DNA from: an uncultured Spartobacteria bacterium
GTDB lineage: Bacteria; Verrucomicrobiota; Verrucomicrobiia; Chthoniobacterales; Chthoniobacteraceae
DNA: 64,000 nt
Assembly: GCA_903882875.1 (NCBI GenBank)
Contig: CAIRYQ010000089.1
Coordinates: 1-64,000 of the forward strand
Direction of reading: 5' to 3'
Positions 25,300 through 34,665 of this stretch are shown here, piece after piece. Every line of letters starts with the position of its first letter. The stretch's first letter is position 1. A program made the translations under genes and the position numbers. Under the pieces are notes generated by a model, which ran no database searches, was not told the origin of the DNA, and was given only the letters and a program-made list of their open reading frames with translations.

Positions 25300-26628
25300 T
25301 TACTTCGCTGCGGCCGCAGCGAGGGATTCCTTCTGAGCGCCGCCCGCGCCGCAGGAGTTCTTCGCCGGGGCTTCCGCACCGGTGAGATGGCCCTTGCCGC
25401 TGGTGACACCGTTGAACGCATCCACCTGCACCGGCTTCGGCTTCGGCTTCGTGCCGAAGTTGAACTTGATGTTCTTCATCAGGTCGCCGCGCTTGCTGTT
25501 CAGGCCGAGCGCCGCGGTCGGTTCGTAGCCGCAGTTCATCATGCAGTTCTCGCAACGCGGGTCGCGGGCTTCGCCGTTCACGACGCCGACCTTGTCCCAG
25601 TTCGTCTTGTCGAGCAGTTCCTGGTAGGTCTTGTAGTGGCCGTCCGTCATCAGGTAGCACGGGCCTTTCCAGCCGCGGACGTTGCGCGTCGGGATTGCCC
25701 ATGCGCTGCACGTGAGGTCGCGCTTGCCGGCGAGGAATTCGAGATACACCGGCGTGCCGAGAATCGGGAACAGGCGGCCCCACTCCTCGATCTTCGCAAA
25801 CTTCTTGATGGTGAGCTTGCGCGTGAGGAAAAAATTCTCCGGCTCGATGCCGAGACGCTTCACCATGTCGGCCTTGGCCGCGTCGTATTCGTAGCCGGGC
25901 GCGATGGTGTGGCCGTCCACGTTGAGCGTGTTGAGGAACTGGAACAGGTCTTCGATTTCCTGCACCTCGGTCTCCTTGTAAACGGTCGTGTTCGTCGCGA
26001 CTTGGTAGCCGAGCACCTTCGCCATCCGCATCGCCAGCACGGCTTCCTTGAAGACGCCTTCGCGCTCCACGATCAGATCGTGCGTCCGCTCAAGGCCGTC
26101 GAGATGCACATTCCAATACATCCACTGCGTCGGCGCGATGACGGTCTTCTTCGCGTCCTTCGGGCCTTTGCGCGCCTCGTCGGCCTGCGCTTGCGTCATG
26201 AGTTCTTCGCTCACCAGCACCTGCGCCATCGCCTCGGCCTTGTCCTTGTTCTTTGCAAAAAGGGTCGCGAGATAGTCGCGCATCTTCTTCCGCATGAACA
26301 TGGCGTTCGTGCAGACATACACGATGCGCTTGCGCTTCAGCAGGCCGTTCACGAGGTCCTCGATGTGCGGGTAGATGAGCGGCTCGCCGCCGCAAATGCT
26401 CACCATCGGCGCGCCGCATTCGTCGGAAGCCTGGAGGCAGTCTTCCAGCGGCATCAGGTCCTTGATCGAGGTCGAATACTCGCGGATGCGCCCGCAGCCG
26501 GTGCAGGTGAGGTTGCAGGTGTGCAACGGCTCAAGCTGGAGGACGGTGGCGAACTTCTTCACGCCGCGAATCTTGTTGCTGATGATGTGACGGGCGATTC
26601 GCGCCGTGAGTGCTAATGGAAAACGCAT
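25300..26628 (-). CDS. hpnH: Hopanoid radical SAM protein HpnH (adenosylhopene synthase)
   Basis: A 442-residue radical SAM enzyme that attaches an adenosyl group to hopene. The cluster motif is C38-x3-C42-x2-C45 (TCNLTCTGC), with SICGGEPL as the SAM-contact loop. The core continues with YVCTNAMFM and CSAWAIPTRNVRGWKGPCYL. Relative to my memory of HpnH (about 330-380 residues), this copy is longer: it has an insert around residues 125-160 (KNKDKAEAMAQ...) and a C-terminal tail rich in Lys, Ala and Gly with a late cysteine. It is first in the operon with shc. A candidate promoter lies just upstream. Confidence 0.92.
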   Translation of the reverse strand: MRFPLALTARIARHIISNKIRGVKKFATVLQLEPLHTCNLTCTGCGRIREYSTSIKDLMPLEDCLQASDECGAPMVSICGGEPLIYPHIEDLVNGLLKRKRIVYVCTNAMFMRKKMRDYLATLFAKNKDKAEAMAQVLVSEELMTQAQADEARKGPKDAKKTVIAPTQWMYWNVHLDGLERTHDLIVEREGVFKEAVLAMRMAKVLGYQVATNTTVYKETEVQEIEDLFQFLNTLNVDGHTIAPGYEYDAAKADMVKRLGIEPENFFLTRKLTIKKFAKIEEWGRLFPILGTPVYLEFLAGKRDLTCSAWAIPTRNVRGWKGPCYLMTDGHYKTYQELLDKTNWDKVGVVNGEARDPRCENCMMNCGYEPTAALGLNSKRGDLMKNIKFNFGTKPKPKPVQVDAFNGVTSGKGHLTGAEAPAKNSCGAGGAQKESLAAAAAK

Positions 26629-26639
26629 ATTGGGCGCGG

Positions 26640-26668
26640 GTGATACAGGGAGTTAATAATCAGGGCAA
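26640..26668 (-). promoter_or_regulatory. Candidate sigma-70-type promoter for hpnH-shc
   Basis: On the minus strand TTGCCC and TATCAC are separated by 17 bases, the -10 element lying about 12 bases before the hpnH ATG. That distance is short, so the transcript would have almost no leader. The rest of the 276-base gap upstream (26669-26904) shows no gene. Confidence 0.4.
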
Positions 26669-26904
26669 GGGCGAAGGTGGACTTTTTCTGGCAGAAGGAT
26701 TGTTGTGGCGGTGGCGTGCAAGGTGTGCGCTGCGCAAAAGTTGACGCCCGCCGACTTTCAAAAACAAGAGCGCCTTCGCATCCGAAGTATTCGTCATGCG
26801 CGTGTTTCCAAAGCGGTGTCGCGCTGCGCTTGCCACCGTTGCTCCAAGATTTTGCGAATCCGTCAGGCACACCGCAAGGGCCCCGCAATTTCTGAAAGCC
26901 GAAA

Positions 26905-28836
26905 TCACTGTCGCGTCGGCAAACCATCCAGACCGATCCGGTGATGGATGCCAAATCCCGGCGCCTCCGAACCCGCGGGGAGCGAGCCGATGTCCGGCGC
27001 ACCCGGCTTCGAGGCGCGCAGCGGGTCGGGCCATTCATCCGGAACGGTCACGCCTGCGGCGAGCGCCACACTGCCTGGTCCGAGGCGCAAATCGGCCGGG
27101 AGTTTCGGATCGGCCCCGAGCGAGAGGAACTTCGGATCACCGACGACATCGTTGCTTCCCCATCCCGGCGCGTACTGCTTTTTGCTCCCGGCGAAAAGCG
27201 GCGAGGCGCGGAATTTCGCGAAGGTCTCCGCCGCCGGCTTCAGCGTGCCGGAGAGGCTCCAGAAAAGATTTCCGTCCGACTGGAAATCATCGTCCGCAGT
27301 GAGCGCCGTGAATGTCGTTCCGGGCTCGCCTTCGAGCTGCACGAAGAGATTGTTGAACACGCGCCGCGTCGTGTCGCGCGTGTGGGCGCCCCATGTGAAC
27401 GCGTAGTGGCCGCGCCAGCCGCCGGTGTGCATGAGGAACGTGTTCTGATAGACGTAGTAGATCGGATGCACGGGGCTGCCGTGATCGTGCGCCAGGATTT
27501 CCGTAGGCTGATCGAGGAATGCGCCGCTCGGGTCTGGCTTCTCGGGCGGGAACTTGTAGGTGCCGCGCCGGAGATCCACGACGTTGCGGAAAATGTACAC
27601 GCCGCTTCCCGGATCGGCGGTCACGGTCACGGGCTTCTTTCCGTGCGCGGTGAACGGGCTCAGCAGCCGCGAAACGAGATTTTGTGAGATCAATATCCGC
27701 CCGTATGCGCGCTTCGGCCCCGGCTCGAATCCGTCGTCGTTGAAATTGTCCACGAAGCTCTCGCGGATGCTGATGTTCTCCACCCCGGCGAGCGCGATGA
27801 AGTCGTGGTTGTCCGTGAATTCGCAGCGCGTGAAATCGAAGTCGCTCCCGTCTGGAAGGATGAGGTAGCCGGCGCTCGCGCGATATTTGTGATGCGCTCG
27901 CGAATGCCACGGCGCGGCGTGGCCGCGGAATGCGGAGTCCGTGACGTGCAGGCCGTTCACATGCGCCGTGCGCAGCGTCATCTGCCCGCCGTAGAGCGTC
28001 ACGCCGTCGAGCGTGATGTCTTCCGCGTTCTGGATCACGAGCGCCGCGCGCCTTACCCCGCGGACCACGAGATCCTGGAGGCGGACGTGCGCGGCCTTGT
28101 TCATCTGCACGGTGTATTCGCAGCCTGCGATCACGAGCGGCATCTTGCGCGGATCGGTCTCGCCGCGATAGGCGAGGTCGCCGAGGCCGGGGAGATTCGT
28201 GTGCGCGAGGCGGACGTGCAAGCGCCCCGTCTTGTCGTCGCGCCGTGTGCCGGGGCCGCAGTAAATCCCGGTGGGATCATCTGCGCGATCCGCGACTTCC
28301 TCGCGCCACAGCTCGTTCGCCGAACGGAGATCCGAGAACGTGATGTAGTGGTGCAGCGGGATCATCGAGTCGGCGAAATTCCCGTAGCCGCCACCTGTCG
28401 CGTAGTTTTTCACCGAGCGGAATTCCCCTGGCGCACCCTCGGCAAACGGCTCCCACGCCGTCGCGGGCGATTCGGAAAATTCGCGGATGCCGCCATCGAG
28501 GATCGCCAGTTCGCCGGGGTGCGAGCGGATCGTGATCGGCTTCTCCTTCGTGCCGGACACGCCGAGATTTACGCTCTCATAGTAGGTGCCGCCGCGCAGG
28601 CAGAGCGTGTCTCCGGGTTTCAGGTTTTGGAGCGACGCCGAGACCGTCTTCCACGGTTTCTCCTTTGTGCCGGGCTGCGAATCGTCGCCGTTTTTCGCAT
28701 CGGCAAAATGCACTGCCTCCGCGGGCAGCGGTCGCGCGGAGACTTCCGGCAGCGGCCGCATCGGCGCGTGTGACTGGAATTCGGCGGCGGCCGCGAAGTG
28801 CAGCGCGAGCAGTAGGAAGGCGAGGGGGAGTTTCAT
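26905..28836 (-). CDS. Exported right-handed beta-helix protein
   Basis: A 643-residue secreted protein with a signal peptide (MKLPLAFLLLALHFAAAAE). The beginning of the mature part, HFADAKNGDDSQPGTKEKPW, is a typical opening of DUF1565-type parallel beta-helices. The middle has the regular ladder of short strands (ADLVVRGVRRAALVIQNAEDITLDGV type). Such folds bind or cleave polysaccharides. I could not assign a lyase or hydrolase active site. The gene stands alone; a candidate hpnH promoter lies beyond its stop on the same strand. Confidence 0.85.
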   Translation of the reverse strand: MKLPLAFLLLALHFAAAAEFQSHAPMRPLPEVSARPLPAEAVHFADAKNGDDSQPGTKEKPWKTVSASLQNLKPGDTLCLRGGTYYESVNLGVSGTKEKPITIRSHPGELAILDGGIREFSESPATAWEPFAEGAPGEFRSVKNYATGGGYGNFADSMIPLHHYITFSDLRSANELWREEVADRADDPTGIYCGPGTRRDDKTGRLHVRLAHTNLPGLGDLAYRGETDPRKMPLVIAGCEYTVQMNKAAHVRLQDLVVRGVRRAALVIQNAEDITLDGVTLYGGQMTLRTAHVNGLHVTDSAFRGHAAPWHSRAHHKYRASAGYLILPDGSDFDFTRCEFTDNHDFIALAGVENISIRESFVDNFNDDGFEPGPKRAYGRILISQNLVSRLLSPFTAHGKKPVTVTADPGSGVYIFRNVVDLRRGTYKFPPEKPDPSGAFLDQPTEILAHDHGSPVHPIYYVYQNTFLMHTGGWRGHYAFTWGAHTRDTTRRVFNNLFVQLEGEPGTTFTALTADDDFQSDGNLFWSLSGTLKPAAETFAKFRASPLFAGSKKQYAPGWGSNDVVGDPKFLSLGADPKLPADLRLGPGSVALAAGVTVPDEWPDPLRASKPGAPDIGSLPAGSEAPGFGIHHRIGLDGLPTRQ

Positions 28837-28888
28837 GCGGGATGGGGTTGCGGTTGAAAGCGTGCGCCCGCTCGCTTTCTCTCAGGCG

Positions 28889-29263
28889 CTAGTAATCGCC
28901 CGGCGGTGGCGACTCGTATTCCTCGCGTAGAGCGGCGGCGAGGGACTTCTCGTAAAAGAGGAACCGCTTTGTGACGAAGAGCGGATCTTTCTGCTCCCGC
29001 GGGTCGAGGTATTCCTCCACAAACTCCTCGATCGTCTTCTCCTCAAAGGTCTCCAGATCGTCCTTCCACACATGCTCCTTGAACGCCAGCCGGTGCGTGC
29101 CCTCGAAGCACGTCAGCGCCAGCTCAAAGTCGAGGTCGTCGAACTCGTCGTTGAACAGCTCGCTGATCGTCGTGCCCGCGTCGCACTGCACCAGATCGTC
29201 GCTGATGAAATGCAGGATCTCGATCAGCGAGCTGACGTAGTAGCTCGTCGGCAAATCGGGCAT
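28889..29263 (-). CDS. Conserved acidic hypothetical protein
   Basis: A 124-residue, strongly acidic soluble protein with no signal or membrane segment. Visible features are ELFNDEFDDLDFELAL and an EEKTIEEFVEEYLDPREQKD stretch. I do not recognise it. It starts 2 bases after the stop of the exported 174-residue protein upstream, so it is cotranscribed with it. Function unknown. A long minus-strand frame runs upstream over the neighbour in another register and is not used. Confidence 0.75.
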   Translation of the reverse strand: MPDLPTSYYVSSLIEILHFISDDLVQCDAGTTISELFNDEFDDLDFELALTCFEGTHRLAFKEHVWKDDLETFEEKTIEEFVEEYLDPREQKDPLFVTKRFLFYEKSLAAALREEYESPPPGDY

Positions 29264-29265
29264 GG

Positions 29266-29790
29266 CTACTTTTTCTCCGTGGCGGATTTCACGAGCGCGA
29301 TGAACTGGTCGCGGCTCGCCTTCACGAGCGCAGCGGGGCCGGTCATCTTCACAAAGACCGCGCCCTCCGTGTGCTCGAGGATCGCGCCGAGCAGCGCCGC
29401 GTCCGGGAGTTCCTCGGTGATGCCGGCCATCGGCGCGGCCTTCAGCGTGCCCTCCGCGGAGACGAGCGTGACTTTCACCCCGTTGAAATCCTGCGCGTCG
29501 ATCTTGTTCGCCTCGGCCTTGCCCGAGATCTGGCCGAGCCACCGCTGCACATTCGGCTCCACGCCGCCGCCATTGCTCTCGCCGAAGAAGAAAAACGTGA
29601 TGTCCGCCGGCTTCCCGCCGTCCTTGCCGGGGATCTGGAGCTGCGCCTTGCGCATGGGCGATGTGGGCTCGATGGACTTCCATCCCGCCGGGCGCGTGAA
29701 TGCAAATGCGCCGACGTTGAATTTTGCGGCGTCCTCCGCAAACGCGGCGACAGCGAAGAGGGCGAGGAAAAGGGTGGCGAGTGTTTTCAT
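29266..29790 (-). CDS. Exported hypothetical protein
   Basis: A 174-residue protein with a clear signal peptide (MKTLATLFLALFAVAAFA). The mature part begins with FNVGAFAFTRPAGWKSIEP, and includes FFFFGESNGGGVEPNVQRWLGQ. I have seen this type in Verrucomicrobia and Planctomycetes as an uncharacterised periplasmic protein, but no function is known to me. There is no lipobox cysteine. It is the first gene of a pair with the acidic protein at 28889-29263. The 230 bases between this start and the next gene on the right (29791-30020) hold no gene I can support. Confidence 0.8.
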   Translation of the reverse strand: MKTLATLFLALFAVAAFAEDAAKFNVGAFAFTRPAGWKSIEPTSPMRKAQLQIPGKDGGKPADITFFFFGESNGGGVEPNVQRWLGQISGKAEANKIDAQDFNGVKVTLVSAEGTLKAAPMAGITEELPDAALLGAILEHTEGAVFVKMTGPAALVKASRDQFIALVKSATEKK

Positions 29791-30020
29791 GGGCCGCGTG
29801 AGATAGCCGCACCGCGAAGCCACGGCAAGGCCGGACTCGCGTCCGTAACGATGGCGGAGCATCGCCTGGCTTAAGCCCGTAGCGAGCCGGTCAACGCCGT
29901 GGTTTCAAATTGAGCGGCCTCGCCGTTGAACCAACGTGCGAAGGCATCGCAGGATGCGTCCTCGGGCGCACAAATGGAACTTCAGCCGTGGACATTGCTT
30001 CCACAGGCAGAAAGTCATGC

Positions 30021-31058
30021 CTAGCGCCCGTAGAGGCACTGCGCGAGGTATCCGCTCAGCGCGGTGAGGCGGTTTTCCTTGCGGAACTGCTCGATCTTTT
30101 TGCGATCCACCTTGAGTGCGCGATCCCAGAGCCAGATGAGATTTTGCGAGGAAACGGTGATGATGTCCGTGATGTTCTTCGGATCATCCACGCGCGGGGC
30201 TTTCACGTCGAAGCAGATCGGGCCAGCGTATTTTGCGTCCTGCAAAACGACGAGGAGCGCGAGATCCTTCAGCGGCTCGGTGTACCCGAACGGGAGATCC
30301 TGATCGTAGCGCTGGCCGTCCTGCGAATTGAGGTGGATGTGGAAAAGTTTTCCCGCTTCGAGGCAGAGATCCACGTCCCAGAGGTAGTCGAGGCCGGCGA
30401 TGCGCGAGTGGGCGGTCTCGGGGTTCACGCCGAAGATGGGCTGCACTTCCTTGTCGAGACGGCTGACGAGGTAGAGCACCTCGCCGACATTCGCGAGATA
30501 CATGTTTGCACGCGGCTCGTTCGGCTTGGGCTCGAGGGCGAACTTCACCTTCGTGCCGTAATTTTTCAGCGCGTAGTGGCCGACCTTGTTGAAGCCTTCG
30601 ACGAGGCGCTTGAAGGCGTCGCGTCCGTTCTTCGCGAGGACGAAGTCAAAGCCCTCGCGGCCATTCCAGAAGACCATCGTCTTTGCGCCGAGCACGACGG
30701 TAGTGTCCACGGCCTTGAGCGCGTTTTCCATACCGAGTTTGCGCACGGAGGGATCATTCGAGGTCATTGCGCCGTCCTTGAAAATTGGCGCTGCGAAAAA
30801 CGACGGCGTGTACATCGCGCACTTGAGGCCGAGCTTTTTCGCGATCTTCGCGGCGTCGGGCGCCATGTCGGCGGTGATCTCCACGTCGTGCGCCTCGTAG
30901 TAGCTCATGCCGGATTCGGCGAGCAGCGGCAGACGGTCAAGCATCGGGATGGGATCACGCGTGGGGCCGCCGAAGGGATCGTTGCCGGGGCCGATGTTCC
31001 AGACGCCTGCGCCGAGGCCAGTGATTCCGACTTTGTTCTGCAGTTCGTAGCGTGCCAT
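30021..31058 (-). CDS. Xylose isomerase-like TIM-barrel protein
   Basis: A 345-residue protein with the xylose isomerase signature EPKPNEPR (E176 is the expected metal ligand). NPETAHSRIAGL supplies the next glutamate and histidine, and HLNSQDGQRYDQDLPF the aspartate cluster of the second metal site. VFWNGREGFD near residue 130 is also typical. It is shorter than classical class I enzymes (about 390 residues), so the sugar may differ. It is cytosolic. The start is at 31058; the leader before it is CA-rich (CAACCACCAACACACCC) with no Shine-Dalgarno. It is divergent from the carbon-nitrogen hydrolase gene. Confidence 0.85.
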   Translation of the reverse strand: MARYELQNKVGITGLGAGVWNIGPGNDPFGGPTRDPIPMLDRLPLLAESGMSYYEAHDVEITADMAPDAAKIAKKLGLKCAMYTPSFFAAPIFKDGAMTSNDPSVRKLGMENALKAVDTTVVLGAKTMVFWNGREGFDFVLAKNGRDAFKRLVEGFNKVGHYALKNYGTKVKFALEPKPNEPRANMYLANVGEVLYLVSRLDKEVQPIFGVNPETAHSRIAGLDYLWDVDLCLEAGKLFHIHLNSQDGQRYDQDLPFGYTEPLKDLALLVVLQDAKYAGPICFDVKAPRVDDPKNITDIITVSSQNLIWLWDRALKVDRKKIEQFRKENRLTALSGYLAQCLYGR

Positions 31059-31270
31059 AGAAGGGTGTGTTGGTGGTTGAGGGTTGTTGAAAAAAGGGCG
31101 CGCAACATGAAGAGCGGATGCGCGGTTGTCACCTGCGAAAATGATTGGTGCGCGGTGCTCAGTCGGTGGCAGTCGCGTATCGTCACTGAAAACTCCGTCT
31201 GTCGCCAGCGGTGGTCAGATGCAAAGATGCCAGCTTGCCCGGAGCCGCATGCAAGCGGCACATTTCCGCG

Positions 31271-32044
31271 ATGAACATCGTCGCCGTCCAACTCGACAGC
31301 GTGTGGGAAGACCCGCGCGCGAATTTTGAAAAGGTGGAACGCATGCTTGCCGCGAAGCCGACGACGGAAGGCTTGCTCATCGTGCTACCAGAGATGTTCG
31401 CGACCGGATTCAGCATGGACGTTTCGAAGACCATGCACGGCGACTCGCGCGGGACGGAAGATTTTCTCCGCACGCTCGCGCTGCACCACCGCTGCACGGT
31501 GACGGGCGGCGTGGTGAATCCCGGCACAGGCGGGCGCGGGCGCAATGAGTCCGTGACATTTGCGGCGGATGGCTCGGTGCTCGCGCGCTACGTGAAGCAG
31601 CAGCCGTTCAGCGGGGCGGGGGAGGACAAGGTGCATGAGGCCGGCAATGAGGCGGTCGTGTTCCGGCTTGGCGAATTCACCGCCGCGCCGCTCATCTGCT
31701 ACGATCTGCGCTTTCCGGAAAGGTTCCGTGCGGCGGCGCGACTCGGCGCGGATCTTTTCATCGTCATCGCCGCGTGGCCCGAGATACGCATCGGGCACTG
31801 GATCACGCTGCTGCGGGCGCGGGCGATCGAAAACCTGGCCTTCGTCGTCGGCGTGAACCGCACGGGCACCGAGCCGAACGGCACATGTGGTGGACGCAGT
31901 ATCGTCGTGGATCCGCACGGAGAGATCATTGCGGACGCAGGGACGGCTGAGACGATGCTGCACGCGGAAATCGCGTATGCCGTTGCCGCCGTCTGGCGCG
32001 AGAAATTCCCTGCGCTGCGCGATGCGCGGTGGCCATCGTTTTGA
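31271..32044 (+). CDS. Carbon-nitrogen hydrolase (omega-amidase/nitrilase family)
   Basis: A 257-residue nitrilase-superfamily enzyme. The catalytic triad is visible: E41 in VLPEMF, K109 in YVKQQ and C143 in ICYDLRFPE. The order and length fit the YafV/NIT2 type that hydrolyses omega-amides such as 2-oxoglutaramate in metabolite repair. I start it at the ATG at 31271, since the 20 residues before it in the frame are not family-like. It ends 6 bases from the convergent MFS gene. Confidence 0.9.
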   Translation: MNIVAVQLDSVWEDPRANFEKVERMLAAKPTTEGLLIVLPEMFATGFSMDVSKTMHGDSRGTEDFLRTLALHHRCTVTGGVVNPGTGGRGRNESVTFAADGSVLARYVKQQPFSGAGEDKVHEAGNEAVVFRLGEFTAAPLICYDLRFPERFRAAARLGADLFIVIAAWPEIRIGHWITLLRARAIENLAFVVGVNRTGTEPNGTCGGRSIVVDPHGEIIADAGTAETMLHAEIAYAVAAVWREKFPALRDARWPSF

Positions 32045-32050
32045 GTGTCG

Positions 32051-33433
32051 CTACTCCTCAGGGAGCGGCTGGCCTTTTGTCTCGGGGGCGTAGAAGGAGG
32101 CGACGAGGCCGATGAGGAAGATGGAGCACATGGTCATCGCGGCGTAGCGGAGCGGGAGCGCGGGGTCCTGCTTCGCGTAGCCGCCGAAGACGTCGGCGGT
32201 GAGCTTGGCCGAGAGGAAGCTGCCGGCGGCGGCGGCGAAGCGGCCGAGATTGTAGCAGAAGCTGGTGCCGGTGCTGCGCAGGCGGCTGGGGAAGAGCTCG
32301 GGCAGGTAGATGGCGAATCCGGCGAAGACGCTGAGCTGCGCGGCGCCCATGAGGAACATCATCCAGCGCGCGGCGTAGGGTGAGGACATATTCTGATAGA
32401 CGAGGAAGCTGGCGACGAGCGCGGCGGTGAAGCCGATGATGAAGGCGAGCTTGCGGCCATGCTGCGCGATGCGCGTGAACATCATCATGCCGGCGGCGGC
32501 GCCGAACATGTTCCAGAGATAGGCGATGGTGATGGCCCAATCCACTTCGCCTTTCACGGCGTTGGCGGCGAGGGTGCCGGCGGCGACGGCTTTCTCGAAG
32601 TATTGCCGGAAGACGATTTTCTGGAGGTCCACGGCGTACTCGCCGATGGCCCACAGGCCGATGACTCCGGTGCTGGCGATGAGCGCGCCGAAGAGGAGGT
32701 TCTTGCGCCAGCGCGCCTCGGCGAGGAGTGCGGCGTAGGGGGAGAAGATGCCGCCGGCTTTCAGCAGGCCCTGCTCTTTCAGGCGCAGCCAGGAATCGGG
32801 TTCCTTCAGGTAGCCGCGGGTGAAGATGATCATGAAGGCGGGCACGGCACCGATGAGGAACATCCAGCGCCAGCCGGAGCCGGCGGTGATGGTGTGGTTC
32901 TTCTCCAGCGCATCAATGCCCATCTTGGCAAAGCCCGCGGTGATGTTGCCGACGGTGGAGAGGATTTGCAGCAGGCCGAGCGACTGGGTGCGTGCGCTGG
33001 CTGGCACGGTCTCGGCGATGAGCGCGACGGCGAGGCCGAAGACGCCGCCGACGCCGACGCCGGTGAGAAAGCGGAAGATGGTGAAGTCGAGTTTCGACTG
33101 GCTGAAGTAGCTCAGGCCGGTGAACGCGGAGTAAATGAGGATGGTGAGCGTGAGCATCCGCGCGCGGCCAAATTTGTCGCCGAGCGATCCAAAGATCAAG
33201 CCGCCGATGCCCCAGCCGATGAGGAAGCACGCGGTGACGACTTTGCCGTACGCCTGCAGCGCCGAGTCGCTCGCGGGGAGCTTCATGAGTTCGACGAGGG
33301 CGGGGACGCGCGCGAGGGAAAAGAGGCGCTGATCCAGGCAGTCGAAGAACCACGCGGCGGAGGCGACGATGAGGACAAACCAGTGGTAGCGGGTGAGCTG
33401 CTTCCACCAGGGGAGGTTCGGATTATCAGGCAT
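32051..33433 (-). CDS. MFS transporter (metabolite:H+ symporter type)
   Basis: A 460-residue major facilitator with about 12 membrane segments. GSLGDKFGRARMLTLTI between TM2 and TM3 is the classic MFS loop motif. A RFLTGVGVGGVFGLAVALIAETVP segment marks TM4-5 as in aromatic-acid and sugar-acid carriers. The start at 33433 (MPDNPNLPWWKQ) opens close to TM1; a longer frame into the intergenic inverted repeat is rejected. Substrate unknown. It may serve one of the nearby catabolic genes, which is only a suggestion from position. Confidence 0.9.
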   Translation of the reverse strand: MPDNPNLPWWKQLTRYHWFVLIVASAAWFFDCLDQRLFSLARVPALVELMKLPASDSALQAYGKVVTACFLIGWGIGGLIFGSLGDKFGRARMLTLTILIYSAFTGLSYFSQSKLDFTIFRFLTGVGVGGVFGLAVALIAETVPASARTQSLGLLQILSTVGNITAGFAKMGIDALEKNHTITAGSGWRWMFLIGAVPAFMIIFTRGYLKEPDSWLRLKEQGLLKAGGIFSPYAALLAEARWRKNLLFGALIASTGVIGLWAIGEYAVDLQKIVFRQYFEKAVAAGTLAANAVKGEVDWAITIAYLWNMFGAAAGMMMFTRIAQHGRKLAFIIGFTAALVASFLVYQNMSSPYAARWMMFLMGAAQLSVFAGFAIYLPELFPSRLRSTGTSFCYNLGRFAAAAGSFLSAKLTADVFGGYAKQDPALPLRYAAMTMCSIFLIGLVASFYAPETKGQPLPEE

Positions 33434-33480
33434 GGCGCGCGGAGAGTGGCGACGCGCGTGGCGCGGGGCTAGGAAAAATG

Positions 33481-33599
33481 TGTGACTGGTGATTGGTGAA
33501 CGGTGACTGGTCCTGAAACTCTCCGGCACGCGTGCTCCCACAGGGCTCCGACGACGCGCGGACTCGAAACCAGTCACCCTTCACCCTTCACCAGTCACA
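33481..33599. repeat. Imperfect inverted repeat with about 31-bp arms
   Basis: The arm at 33481-33511 and the reverse complement of 33569-33599 agree at about 28 of 31 positions. Each arm is itself made of variant phrases (GTGACTGGT, GATTGGTGAAC). It lies in the 206-base gap between two minus-strand genes and could form a cruciform or act as a terminator. It is of the same character as the element at 23117-23226. Confidence 0.85.
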
Positions 33600-33639
33600 A
33601 CTCAATTCCCCCACCGTCGTATCGACACCACCGCGCGCG

Positions 33640-34518
33640 CTACTTCTTCTTCCCGCGCTTCGGCACCTTCAGCGATTTGAATTTCCGCGTGAGGTTCGTG
33701 AGCGATTCCTCGATGCCCATGCGCTCCAGCGAAGTCGCGCCGACGAAACCGACGGCATCCGTGTTTTGAATCACGCGTTCGGCATCCTCGGGCGTGTTGA
33801 TCGGCCCGCCGTGGCAGAGGAAGAAGATGTCCTTCCTCACGCGCGTCGCGGCATCAATGATTTCCTGCGTGCGCTTGATGGTGAAGTCCCAGCTCTTGAC
33901 CGCGCTCTTCACGCCGATGCTCCCGCCGACGGTCGTGCCGACGTGCGCGATGATCGCATCCGCGCCGGCCTTCGCCATTTCGACGGCCTCCTCGGGCGAG
34001 CCTACATACACGACGGAGAATAGATCCATCCGCCGCGCGAGCGCGACCATCTCGAATTCCTTCTTCACGCTCATGCCCGTCTCCTCGAGCACGCCGCGGA
34101 AGTGGCCGTCCACAATCGTGTGCGTGGGAAAATTGTTCACGCCGGAGAAACCCATCTCCTTCACCTTGCCGAGCCAGTGCCACATGCGCCGCCGCGGGTC
34201 GGTCGCGTGGACGCCGCAGATCACCGGACATTCCTCGACGACGGGCAGCACCTCGTATTCGCCGATCTCCATCGCGATGGCGTTCGCATCGCCGTAGGCC
34301 ATCATGCCCGCGGTGGAGCCGTGGCCCATCATGCGGAAGCGGCCGCTGTTATAAATGATGATCAGGTCCGCGCCGCCGCGCTCGATGAACTTCGCCGAGA
34401 TGCCCGTGCCCGCGCCGCCCGCGATGATGGCATTTCCTTTTTTCAAAGTCGCGCGCAGGCGCTCGCAGACTTCCTTGCGTGTGTAGGGATTTCCTTTTCC
34501 GGTCCAAGGATTCGGCAT
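33640..34518 (-). CDS. TIM-barrel phosphoenolpyruvate hydrolase family protein
   Basis: A 292-residue TIM barrel of the so-called PEP hydrolase or Mll9387-like family. Features are IIAGGAGTGISAKFIERGGADLI at the N-terminus, VCGVHATDP-type loop (ICGVHATDPRRRM), FPTHTIVDGHFR and HVGTTVGGSIG near the phosphate-binding end. It is cytosolic. These proteins occur in sugar or acid catabolic loci but their reaction is not settled. The start at 34518 (MPNPWTGKGNPY) is chosen over a longer leader. The C-terminus is a basic Lys/Arg tail. Confidence 0.85.
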   Translation of the reverse strand: MPNPWTGKGNPYTRKEVCERLRATLKKGNAIIAGGAGTGISAKFIERGGADLIIIYNSGRFRMMGHGSTAGMMAYGDANAIAMEIGEYEVLPVVEECPVICGVHATDPRRRMWHWLGKVKEMGFSGVNNFPTHTIVDGHFRGVLEETGMSVKKEFEMVALARRMDLFSVVYVGSPEEAVEMAKAGADAIIAHVGTTVGGSIGVKSAVKSWDFTIKRTQEIIDAATRVRKDIFFLCHGGPINTPEDAERVIQNTDAVGFVGATSLERMGIEESLTNLTRKFKSLKVPKRGKKK

Positions 34519-34665
34519 GGGCGTGGGTGGTGAGAGTTCGTTTCGGGTGAAACGGGACACTAGCGTACCGCCACGCGAAGTGGGAAGCGCACGAATGCAC
34601 CATTCGCTATCGGGGATGCACGGGCCGAGGCTTGCGCAACTGCGGAAACCTGCCAGCATCCGGGC

